A stretch of DNA of 5,656 nt from the NCBI GenBank assembly GCA_002779455.1, contig PEWM01000010.1, positions 1 to 5,656 of the forward strand, written 5' to 3'. The stretch is from Deltaproteobacteria bacterium CG07_land_8_20_14_0_80_60_11. Lineage in GTDB: Bacteria > Desulfobacterota > Desulfobaccia > Desulfobaccales > 0-14-0-80-60-11. The notes below the pieces were generated by a model. That model had not been told where the DNA came from. It made no database searches and saw nothing but the letters and a program-made list of their open reading frames with translations. The position numbers were made by a program, and so were the translations under genes. Positions within the stretch are counted from its first letter, which is position 1, and every line of letters begins with the position of its first letter. Of this stretch, positions 1-5,388 are shown in pieces.

Positions 1-464
1 CCTTGCAGATCCACCACCACCTTGACTTCGTTAGGGTCTTCAAACTCTTCCTTCGTGCCGATCCTGGCCATTAAATTGACCACCGGGATCGAAGAATCCT
101 GCAACATGGGACTCACCGCGGCTTCGATCATCCCCGGGGTCACCATGGGCTCATCGCCTTGCACCATCACCACAATATCCACCGGGTGGCCCAACTCTGC
201 TTCAATCTTCAGCATGGCTTCCGCGGTGCGGTCCGAGCAGCGTTCGTGGCTGTCCAGGGTCATCACCGCCCTTCCCCCCACGGCATGGACATAGTCAAAG
301 ATTTCCCGGTCACAGGTGGCCACGTAGGTCTCCCGCAAGAGGCGACACATTCGGGTGCGGAAGTAAACATGGCCCACCATGGGCATGCCATGAATCAGGG
401 CCAGGGGTTTGCCCGGAAAACGCGAGGACCCCATCCGGGCCGGAATGATCGCGATGATCTCCAT
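1..464 (-). CDS. KdsB-like CMP-ulosonate cytidylyltransferase (partial, 3' end outside window)
   Basis: This cytoplasmic enzyme would transfer CMP from CTP to the anomeric hydroxyl of a 3-deoxy-2-ulosonic acid such as KDO, making the activated donor for LPS or capsule assembly. The 154 visible codons start MEIIAIIPARMGSSRFPGKP, the CTP-binding signature of the family (residues 3-20). VATCD follows at 48-52, a DSHERCSDR segment at 71-79, the VQGDEP metal/nucleotide motif at 101-106 with the key Asp104, and a DPNEVKVV-like segment near the edge. KdsB proteins are about 250 residues, so roughly 95 are missing beyond base 1. The ATG shares its A with the TAA of the upstream aldolase gene, so translational coupling is expected. 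Canonical KdsB usually has a SGT(D/E)R sequence where this protein has RCSDR, and VATDD where it has VATCD. The family is therefore secure, but KDO as the substrate is not. I withhold kdsB because another 2-keto-3-deoxy acid may be the substrate. Confidence 0.88.
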   Translation of the reverse strand, partial: MEIIAIIPARMGSSRFPGKPLALIHGMPMVGHVYFRTRMCRLLRETYVATCDREIFDYVHAVGGRAVMTLDSHERCSDRTAEAMLKIEAELGHPVDIVVMVQGDEPMVTPGMIEAAVSPMLQDSSIPVVNLMARIGTKEEFEDPNEVKVVVDLQ

Positions 465-1237
465 TATTCCTTGAGGTTCCCGATAGTTTCCAACCCCTGG
501 CGGCAGGCGTGGTCCAGCAACCGAATATCCAGGCTGTAGGCGATGAAGCGATACCCTTCGGCCATCTTCTGGCGAGCCGCCTCCGGGTCGGGTTCGATGA
601 CGTGAATTCCAGGGGCTTTGCCCGAGGCCCCGCCGATTTCCCGAATCCGGGCCATAGCCTCGGTCATCTTGGGATGCGCCCATTGTCCGGGGATACCCAG
701 GGAACTGGAAAGATCATAGGGCCCGACAAAAAATCCATCCACGCCCTCGACGGCCAGGATTTCCGGCAAATTTTCCACGGCCTGGATATGCTCCACCTGG
801 ACGATAACCACGGCCTTTTGCTGCAACCATTCCCGGTAGCCTTCGAAGTCGCCGCCATAGCCTTGGGCTCGAGCCAGGCCCACGCCTCGCCGTCCCCGAG
901 GCGGATAATACACCGAGGCAACCGCCTGCTCCGCCTGGGCCGCCGAGTTGACCATGGGCACAATCACGCCATGGGCGCCGGCATCCATGACCCGTTTTAT
1001 CTGCACCGGGTCATTGGCAGAAAGGCGCACCAGGGGGACAACGCCACAAAGTCCAATGACCCTGATCAATTCTTCCGCTTCCCGAATTGTGACCACACTG
1101 TGTTCCAGGTCTACAGCCAACCAGGAGAATCCCGCCTTTGCCATGATTTCGGCAATGGCTGGGTGGGCCAGAGTAATCCAACTCCCCAGACATAATTCCC
1201 CCTGACGCAAGGCCTGTTTCAACTGCTGGTCAGACAT
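464..1237 (-). CDS. HpcH/HpaI-family class II aldolase
   Basis: This is a 257-residue metal-dependent aldolase of the HpcH/HpaI (citrate lyase beta-like, TIM barrel) family. Members reversibly join pyruvate or a related keto acid to an aldehyde, giving 2-keto-3-deoxy or 4-hydroxy-2-keto acids. Visible landmarks are GSW (18-20), DLEH (43-46, with the catalytic His46), Arg71 in PLVRL, DAGAHGVIVPMV (85-96), YYPPRGRRGVG (110-120), the metal-ligand stretch QVE (147-149), and FFVGPYDLSSSLG (169-181) carrying the second metal ligand Asp175. The spacing fits HpaI, where the ligands are Glu149 and Asp175. Length is normal and all catalytic positions are present. The ATG at 1237 is preceded by a purine-rich AGAGAG stretch, a modest ribosome binding site. 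The stop codon overlaps the start of the cytidylyltransferase by one base, so both are probably made from one transcript. The substrate cannot be read from sequence. Catabolic annotations (2,4-dihydroxyhept-2-ene-1,7-dioate, 2-keto-3-deoxy sugar acids) are possible, but the neighbour argues for envelope sugar synthesis. Confidence 0.92.
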   Translation of the reverse strand: MSDQQLKQALRQGELCLGSWITLAHPAIAEIMAKAGFSWLAVDLEHSVVTIREAEELIRVIGLCGVVPLVRLSANDPVQIKRVMDAGAHGVIVPMVNSAAQAEQAVASVYYPPRGRRGVGLARAQGYGGDFEGYREWLQQKAVVIVQVEHIQAVENLPEILAVEGVDGFFVGPYDLSSSLGIPGQWAHPKMTEAMARIREIGGASGKAPGIHVIEPDPEAARQKMAEGYRFIAYSLDIRLLDHACRQGLETIGNLKE

Positions 1238-1315
1238 AATCTCTCTACTTTTTCATCGATGGTGAAGCCGTCTTATCCAATCTTTACGATAAAACCATAT
1301 TATGCAATAAAATTA

Positions 1316-1344
1316 TTGGGTTATACATGGAAAGCCTGTATAAT
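1316..1344 (+). promoter_or_regulatory. Sigma70-like promoter of the IS-like relic
   Basis: A consensus -10 box TATAAT (1339-1344) lies 17 bases after TTGGGT (1316-1321), a half-matching -35 box. Transcription would start near 1351. The -10 box sits inside the left arm of the hairpin at 1327-1385, so a transcript from this promoter would contain only the right arm and keep the ribosome binding site open. The -10 match and spacing are seen directly; activity is inferred. Confidence 0.5.
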
Positions 1345-1385
1345 TGAGATTGTCGCCAAACAATCTCAATACAGGAGCTTTCCAT
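1327..1385 (+). repeat. Long imperfect inverted repeat enclosing a promoter box and a ribosome binding site
   Basis: The left arm (1327-1353) and right arm (1360-1385) pair over 24 bases as three blocks: ATGGAAAGC, CTGTAT and TGAGATTGT, each with its complement. They are separated by a 2-base and a 3-base bulge, and the loop is CGCCAA. The right arm contains AGGAG (1373-1377) and the first two bases of an ATG, so an RNA carrying both arms would hide the translation start. This is the layout known from IS10 and IS50, where read-through transcripts from outside the element are kept from making transposase. It does not look like a terminator, since no T-tract follows. Confidence 0.7.
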
Positions 1386-1446
1386 GCAAGCAAAGGATAT
1401 CAAACGACTACTTATTAAGCAACTTAAAGCCAATTTTCCTAACTAG
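1384..1446 (+). pseudogene. Probable 5' remnant of an insertion-sequence transposase gene (20 codons, then amber)
   Basis: The ATG lies 6 bases after a strong AGGAG ribosome binding site and opens a frame reading MQAKDIKRLLIKQLKANFPN, closed by TAG at 1444-1446. The basic amphipathic start with a KxxFPN ending resembles, from memory, the N termini of some IS transposases in which a tryptophan follows; here TGG may have become TAG. I cannot assign an IS family. Past the stop, the same frame stays open to a TAG at about 1530 but shows nothing recognisable, so the rest of the element seems deleted. The alternative is a genuine short leader peptide under hairpin control, since promoter, hairpin and ribosome site are all intact. 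The start signals are convincing; the transposase origin is an inference. Confidence 0.4.
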
Positions 1447-1755
1447 TTCCCATCCGGAAACATGTGGTTTTATGGTTGTGGTTTTAGCGTCGGCAAGGCA
1501 TTTTGGGCCGACGCCGGGTTAATCAGGGCCTAGGAGAGCAAATTTGGCGGTTAGCCGGGCATTTTTGCCGAATTTTCCCCTTTTCCGGGCGAACCTCTCC
1601 CCTGCCGTCTAAACGGTTTTCCCGGCCCTGAGGATCTTACCATAAACGCGGCTCCGGATGGCATTCTTGGCCTTTTCAGCCCCATTTCCCCTGACCCGGA
1701 AGGATGCACCCGCATCATCTGCCGGTAATTTATCATTTTTTTTGCCACTTCCCTG
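1447..1755. other. Intergenic stretch without a supported gene
   Basis: About 310 bases separate the IS-like relic from the promoter of the corrinoid activator. An 8-base inverted repeat, GCGTCGGC/GCCGACGC (1487-1494 and 1507-1514, 12-base loop), is visible but has no T-tract on either strand. A 4-base stem CCGT/ACGG followed by TTTT near 1610-1620 is too weak to call a terminator. I see no conserved cobalamin-riboswitch core (GACCTGCC-type box), although the downstream gene would make one plausible. Nothing else in it can be identified. Confidence 0.5.
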
Positions 1756-1764
1756 TGATAGAAT
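1756..1764 (+). promoter_or_regulatory. Extended -10 promoter upstream of the corrinoid activator gene
   Basis: TGATAGAAT (1756-1764) matches an extended -10 element: TG, one base, then TAGAAT, five of six bases to consensus. Only a run of T (1736-1743) stands where a -35 box would be, which an extended -10 promoter tolerates. Transcription would begin near 1771, too close to the TTG at 1777 for that codon to have a usable ribosome site. This favours translation starting at 1852. Confidence 0.4.
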
Positions 1765-1851
1765 GCCGGGAGGTTATTGGAGTCCCTAAACCCGGCGGCG
1801 GGTCTTGCCCTGCCGGGGTCAACTCATCTCATCTCCGAACAGGATCGAATC

Positions 1852-3786
1852 TTGGGTAAGCACGTCACGTTCAAGCCATACGAGATTACGGTCGAGGTGC
1901 CGGACGGGGAGAATCTGCTGCGGGCCGCCCTCCTGGCCGGGGTCCACATCAATGCCTCCTGCGGCGGCGAGGGCGTCTGCGGCAAATGCAAGGTCCTGCT
2001 GGAATCGGGGGAGCTCACGAGCACCCGTTCCGGGCTGCTCAGCGACGAGGAGTGGGATTTAGGGTACCGCCAGGCCTGCCAGAGCTTCATCCACAGCGAC
2101 GTGGTGATCCGCATCCCGCCGGAGTCCCTGCTGGACCGGCGCACCCTGACCCGCCGCCGGGGTGGCGTGGGCCTGCGCCCCAGCCCCATCGACCTGGAGG
2201 CCTTGAAGTCCGCCGGGTTCTATAACCCGGCCTTTCAGAAGAAATTCGTGGCGCTGCCGCCCCCTTCCCTGTCGGACAATGCCTGTGATCTGGCCCGCCT
2301 GGAGCAGGGTCTGGCCCGCCAGCACGGCCTGGACAGCCTGGCTGCCGATTTCTTCATGCTGCGCCATCTGGCCCAGGTAATGCGGCAGGACAACTTCCGG
2401 GTCACGGCCACCCTGGACTTTGCCCAGCGGCGGTCCCGGAAGCCCAGGGTGGTGAACGTCGAGCCCGGCGATACCAGCCAGCGCCACTTTGCCATCGCCA
2501 TTGACATCGGCACCACCACCGTCTGGGTCCAGATCCTTGATCTGGCCGCCGGCAAGATCATCGGCACCGGGGCGGATTACAACTCCCAGATGAGTTACGG
2601 GGACGACGTCATCACCCGCATGGTCTTCAGCCAGAAAGACCAGGGGCTGCAAAAGCTGCAGCGCTCGGTGGCCGCCACCATCAACCAGGTAATGCACCGG
2701 GTCCTCAAAAAACACCAGCTGCCGGTGACGGAGATCTCCCACATCACGGTGGCCGCCAACACCACCATGACCCATCTGTTCTACGGCATCGACCCCAAGT
2801 ATATCCGCCTGGCCCCCTACACCCCCGCCACCTGCCACCTCCCGCCGGTCCGGGCCCGGGACCTGGGCCTGGAGGTGCCGGACCACGTGTTTATCTATGC
2901 GGTGAGTTCCGTGTCCAGTTACGTGGGGGGCGATATTGTGGCCGGGGTCCTGGCCTCGGGGATCTACAAAGACCCCAAGCTGACACTGTATATCGATATC
3001 GGCACCAACGGCGAGATCGTCATCGGCAACCAGCAGTGGCTGGCCTGCGCCGCCTGCTCCGCCGGACCGGCGTTCGAGGGCGGCGGCATCAGGTTCGGCA
3101 TGCGGGCCGCCTCCGGCGCCATCGAGGAAGTGAGCCTCAATCCCGCCACTTACGAACCCATGATTATCACCATCGACATGGTGAAACCCAAGGGCATCTG
3201 CGGCTCCGGCCTGATCAACCTCCTGGCGGCCATGATGGAGGCGGACATCATCTCCCCCAACGGCAAGTTCCGGGACGGCCTCAACACGCCTCGCATCCGC
3301 CTGGGCGACGAGGGCCGGGAATTTGTCCTGGCCATGGCCCCCGACACCCAGAGCGGCCAGGACATCACTTTGAGCGAGGGCGATATCGACAACCTGATGC
3401 GGGCCAAAGGCGCCATGTTTGCCGGCTACGTCACCCTGCTGGAAAACGTCGGCCTCAGGCTCGAGGACCTGGAACAGGTGATCCTGGCCGGGGCCTTCGG
3501 CAATTTCATCAACATCGACAACGCCATCGCCATCGGCCTCTTGCCCGATCTGCCCCGGGAAAACTACCACTACGTGGGCAACGCCTCCCTCCAGGGGGCG
3601 TCCCTCCTGGCCTTCTCCCGAGACCTGTTGGAGGAGGAGCGCCGGGTGGCGGACATGATGACCAACTTCGAACTCTCGGAGACCCCGGGCTTCATGGACC
3701 AGTACATCGCCGCCCTGTTTCTGCCCCACACCCGGATGGAATACTTCCCCAGCGTCACCGAACGCCTGAAGGCCGCCAAAGATTGA
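1852..3786 (+). CDS. RACo/RamA-like corrinoid reductive activator (2Fe-2S ferredoxin domain plus ASKHA ATPase, DUF4445)
   Basis: This cytoplasmic protein would use ATP and a low-potential electron to return an inactive Co(II) corrinoid protein to Co(I), as RACo does for the corrinoid iron-sulfur protein of the CODH/ACS pathway. Numbering is from the start used here (644 residues). A plant-type ferredoxin domain occupies about 1-95, with cluster ligands C37, C43, C46 and C76 (CX5CX2CX29C). After a linker, the ASKHA domain shows FAIAIDIGTTT (213-223, phosphate 1), YGDDVITRM (249-257), LYIDIGTNGEIVIG (379-392, phosphate 2), CSAGPAFEGGG (402-412), KGICGSGL (447-454) and ILAGAFGNF (544-552). The C-terminal FMDQYIAALFLPHT (614-627) is typical of the RACo group. 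There is no C-terminal cysteine cluster, unlike RamA. The start is uncertain: TTG 1852 has AGGA seven bases upstream and begins where homology begins. The longer TTG 1777 (669 residues) has GGGAGG only three bases away. No methyltransferase or corrinoid protein is adjacent, so the target is unknown. No terminator follows, so read-through into the next gene is possible. Confidence 0.92.
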   Translation: MGKHVTFKPYEITVEVPDGENLLRAALLAGVHINASCGGEGVCGKCKVLLESGELTSTRSGLLSDEEWDLGYRQACQSFIHSDVVIRIPPESLLDRRTLTRRRGGVGLRPSPIDLEALKSAGFYNPAFQKKFVALPPPSLSDNACDLARLEQGLARQHGLDSLAADFFMLRHLAQVMRQDNFRVTATLDFAQRRSRKPRVVNVEPGDTSQRHFAIAIDIGTTTVWVQILDLAAGKIIGTGADYNSQMSYGDDVITRMVFSQKDQGLQKLQRSVAATINQVMHRVLKKHQLPVTEISHITVAANTTMTHLFYGIDPKYIRLAPYTPATCHLPPVRARDLGLEVPDHVFIYAVSSVSSYVGGDIVAGVLASGIYKDPKLTLYIDIGTNGEIVIGNQQWLACAACSAGPAFEGGGIRFGMRAASGAIEEVSLNPATYEPMIITIDMVKPKGICGSGLINLLAAMMEADIISPNGKFRDGLNTPRIRLGDEGREFVLAMAPDTQSGQDITLSEGDIDNLMRAKGAMFAGYVTLLENVGLRLEDLEQVILAGAFGNFINIDNAIAIGLLPDLPRENYHYVGNASLQGASLLAFSRDLLEEERRVADMMTNFELSETPGFMDQYIAALFLPHTRMEYFPSVTERLKAAKD

Positions 3787-3810
3787 GCATTCCTCGCCCT
3801 GTCGCGTGAT

Positions 3811-3844
3811 TTGGTCTATGACCAATTGGCTTCAATAATATAAT
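3811..3844 (+). promoter_or_regulatory. Palindrome overlapping a possible promoter for the membrane-protein gene
   Basis: A perfect 6-base inverted repeat TTGGTC-TAT-GACCAA (3811-3825) precedes an AT-rich segment. Its left half can serve as a -35 box 17 bases before AATAAT (3834-3839). A perfect TATAAT lies at 3839-3844 but has no good -35 at normal distance. A palindrome over a -35 box is where a repressor would bind. The symmetry is directly seen; promoter and operator roles are inferred and weak. Confidence 0.3.
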
Positions 3845-3871
3845 GCCATCAAAAGTTGTTTGGTGATAAAA

Positions 3872-4573
3872 ATGCTTAAATATTATGCATGGATATCATT
3901 TATACTTTTCATTTTATTATGGCTTTTTGGCATTTCACTCATTCACATTTATATTAATAATTTCTTTATTAAGTTCATTCTTGATGGTTTGTTATTTATA
4001 TTTTTAATAATTATTCACGGCTGGCTAAGCACCAAAATCCTCTCCAAAAAAGAAGCCAGCCCTCCACTCCGGCGACCTGTGGGTAAGATGACTTTGCCTC
4101 TCTACGACCCAGACCATGAAGATTACCGTTTGACCCTTGATGAAGCTTCTGAAATCATTTCAGACCATTTGGCCGCACCAGAATCATGCTTTAAATTTAT
4201 TTATTTATTTGGATTCGACCGACAAGATAGAATTATTTTTGGTCATTCCCTTGCTCCTAATGACCCCCCCGTTGCTTTTGATTTATTGCTTTCTTATGCC
4301 AGAGACTTATTAGATTTTCATGAGAATAATATTTATTTTATTGTTAAGGCAAAACGCTTTGCTGATTTTTTTGAAGGCCTTGCCGACATGCTCGGCACCA
4401 AAGAACAGGTTAAAGGCTTTATCGCCGCCGGGAAAGAAATCTTTTCACAAACCCCACCAATTAACCCCGCTTTAAATCGTTGCCTTATTGAATTTATCAA
4501 TGAAACATTGGACCTGCCGTTTAGATTTTCTGAAGAACAACGTTTGGCTGATAAAATATCTCTGATGAAATAG
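3872..4573 (+). CDS. Hypothetical protein with two N-terminal membrane helices
   Basis: I do not recognise this 233-residue protein. Two hydrophobic segments, about residues 6-28 and 33-52, form a helical hairpin joined by a short INNFF turn. The basic sequence after the second helix (K55, K59, K60) suggests that the rest lies in the cytoplasm. A short Pro/Arg linker leads into a soluble region (about 70-233) with no catalytic motif that I can name and only two cysteines. The start at ATG 3872 is chosen because GGTGA (3862-3866) lies five bases upstream and matches the anti-Shine-Dalgarno end; TTG 3860 and GTG 3863 are in frame but would use up that site. The gene is strikingly AT-rich: 13 of 60 bases are G or C in 3901-3960 and 20 of 60 in 4201-4260, against clearly GC-rich neighbours, which suggests horizontal acquisition. 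It ends just before a strong terminator. That it is a real gene is likely; its function is unknown. Confidence 0.75.
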   Translation: MLKYYAWISFILFILLWLFGISLIHIYINNFFIKFILDGLLFIFLIIIHGWLSTKILSKKEASPPLRRPVGKMTLPLYDPDHEDYRLTLDEASEIISDHLAAPESCFKFIYLFGFDRQDRIIFGHSLAPNDPPVAFDLLLSYARDLLDFHENNIYFIVKAKRFADFFEGLADMLGTKEQVKGFIAAGKEIFSQTPPINPALNRCLIEFINETLDLPFRFSEEQRLADKISLMK

Positions 4574-4587
4574 CCGGATTTTTTCTG

Positions 4588-4606
4588 CCGCCTTCGGGCG
4601 GTTTTT
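4588..4606 (+). terminator. Rho-independent terminator with UUCG loop
   Basis: The stem CCGCC/GGCGG closes a TTCG tetraloop and is followed directly by five T residues (4602-4606). It begins 14 bases after the TAG of the membrane-protein gene and points in the same direction. The minus strand has no T-tract, so it acts on the plus strand only. It would end transcripts from this gene, and any coming through from the corrinoid activator. Confidence 0.9.
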
Positions 4607-4618
4607 AATGGTAATGCC

Positions 4619-4642
4619 AGGGGCACAACACGCCATGCCCCT
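4619..4642. repeat. REP-like palindromic element
   Basis: AGGGGCA (4619-4625) and TGCCCCT (4636-4642) form a 7-base inverted repeat around a 10-base loop. On the minus strand it reads GTAGGGGCATGGC and onward. This resembles the short dispersed palindromes with GTAGGGGC/GCCCCTAC ends found in intergenic DNA of many bacteria, here slightly degenerate at one end. It lies between two convergent genes, a usual place for such repeats. Copy number cannot be judged from one window. Confidence 0.5.
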
Positions 4643-4704
4643 ACTTCTGTAAGAGCCTTTGGCTGACTCATGCCAACCATGCCATACGGGGACGCGCCGA
4701 TAAT

Positions 4705-5274
4705 TTATGCGGCCAGCTTCTTCAGCAGCCAGGCCATGTTCTCCGCCAGGTCGGTGATGGTTTTGAGGCCCTCGGCGTCGGCCGCGGCGTCGCCGGGTTT
4801 GAGGCCGTAGGCGATGGGCCAGTAGCTGGAGCCCGGCACAAACATCCCCATGATGCAGAACCACAACTGCAACTGGGCGTAGGTAAAATTGACCCCGGCC
4901 CGGCGGGCCACCACGATGGGGCTCCCCACCTTGCGGGCGAAGACGTTGTCCCCGTGGCGGGCCACGTAGCCGGCCCGGTCTAAGAGGGCCATGAGGTTGG
5001 GGGTGGCCGAGCCGAAATAGACCGGCGAGCCTACGATAAGCCCGTCGGCCGCGGCCATGGCCTCAAAGACCGGCATAAAATCGTCTTCCTGGGCGCAGCG
5101 GTTCTTGTCCTTAGCGCATTTCAGACAGACCTGGCACGGCCGGATGTCTTTGCCGTGCAGCGACAGGTATTCGGTGGCGATCCCGTGGCCCTCCAGTACC
5201 TTAAGCGCGGTTTCCAAAAGCAGCCGGGTATTCCCCTCGGGCCGCGGCGACCCGGATATGGCCAGCACTTTCAT
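4705..5274 (-). CDS. Isf-like flavodoxin-fold iron-sulfur flavoprotein / NAD(P)H-dependent FMN reductase family
   Basis: This 189-residue cytoplasmic protein has the flavodoxin-like fold of the NADPH-dependent FMN reductase family. SGSPRPEGNT (7-16) is the FMN-phosphate loop and SPVYFGSATPNLMALLDR is the conserved flavin and dimer region. Between them lie four cysteines, C47, C50, C53 and C60 (CX2CX2CX6C), followed by an acidic EDDF. This is the compact [4Fe-4S] motif of Methanosarcina iron-sulfur flavoprotein (Isf), here with one extra residue before the last cysteine. Isf proteins pass electrons among ferredoxin, FMN and small acceptors, and some reduce O2 or H2O2 in anaerobes; the partner here is unknown. 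The ATG at 5274 is chosen because GGGAGGT lies seven bases upstream and the family begins with MKVLAISGSPR. The open frame extends 85 codons further upstream but that part has no domain. The gene diverges from a TetR-family remnant that may once have controlled it. Confidence 0.9.
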   Translation of the reverse strand: MKVLAISGSPRPEGNTRLLLETALKVLEGHGIATEYLSLHGKDIRPCQVCLKCAKDKNRCAQEDDFMPVFEAMAAADGLIVGSPVYFGSATPNLMALLDRAGYVARHGDNVFARKVGSPIVVARRAGVNFTYAQLQLWFCIMGMFVPGSSYWPIAYGLKPGDAAADAEGLKTITDLAENMAWLLKKLAA

Positions 5275-5331
5275 AGCTCTTACCTCCCTGGTGGGCAATG
5301 GTTTTTTGATTATCCCTGCATCACGAGTTCC

Positions 5332-5337
5332 ATTATA
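5332..5337 (-). promoter_or_regulatory. -10 box of the flavoprotein gene promoter
   Basis: On the minus strand 5337-5332 reads TATAAT, a perfect -10 box, putting the transcript start near 5325 and leaving a leader of about 50 bases before the ATG at 5274. The 17-base-spaced -35 position (5360-5355 on the minus strand) reads TGGGGA, three of six bases to consensus, and lies inside the palindrome at 5351-5381. A repressor bound there would block this promoter. The -10 match is seen; use is inferred. Confidence 0.45.
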
Positions 5338-5350
5338 AAGGAAAATGGAC

Positions 5351-5381
5351 TTTTTCCCCACCCCGGGTGGACGGGGAAAAA
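5351..5381. promoter_or_regulatory. Overlapping palindromes, candidate TetR-type operator
   Basis: Two inverted repeats overlap. The outer one pairs TTTTTCCCC (5351-5359) with GGGGAAAAA (5373-5381). The inner one pairs CCACCC (5358-5363) with GGGTGG (5365-5370) around C5364. Their centres are two bases apart, so they are alternatives rather than one stem. Because the T-run comes before the stem and the A-run after it, this is not a terminator on either strand. Its place between a TetR-type frame and a divergent gene, over the latter's -35 region, suggests an operator. Confidence 0.4.
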
Positions 5382-5388
5382 TGCTTGA

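Noticed and set aside
509..1195. 228-codon plus-strand frame opposite the aldolase
   Set aside because: The minus strand encodes a complete aldolase with all catalytic residues; this frame is its antisense shadow.
1487..1514. 8-base inverted repeat GCGTCGGC/GCCGACGC as a terminator
   Set aside because: The loop is 12 bases and neither strand has a T-tract after the stem.
1259..1522. 87-codon plus-strand frame across the relic
   Set aside because: It runs through the hairpin without a ribosome site and shows no protein-like pattern. The 20-codon frame at 1384 has far better start signals.
1551..1748. 65-codon minus-strand frame with a GTG start
   Set aside because: The ribosome-site-like purines touch the GTG directly, composition is Gly/Pro/Arg-rich with no motif, and there is no operon context.
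1700..1780. Possible cobalamin riboswitch (GCCACT and GCCGGGAGG-like pieces) before the corrinoid activator
   Set aside because: The conserved core boxes, notably GACCTGCC, are absent and the fragments coincide with the predicted promoter and purine tract.
3036..3809. 257-codon plus-strand frame inside the activator gene
   Set aside because: Composition is Arg/His/Pro/Gly-rich, with no domain, and it overlaps strongly conserved ASKHA motifs in the true frame.
2059..3825. 588-codon open frame on the minus strand opposite the corrinoid activator
   Set aside because: It is a shadow frame from high-GC codon use. The translation is Gly/His/Gln/Val-rich with no domain, while the plus strand carries clear ferredoxin and ASKHA motifs.
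5351..5381. Palindrome read as a bidirectional terminator
   Set aside because: The T-run comes before and the A-run after the stem, the reverse of what a terminator needs on either strand.
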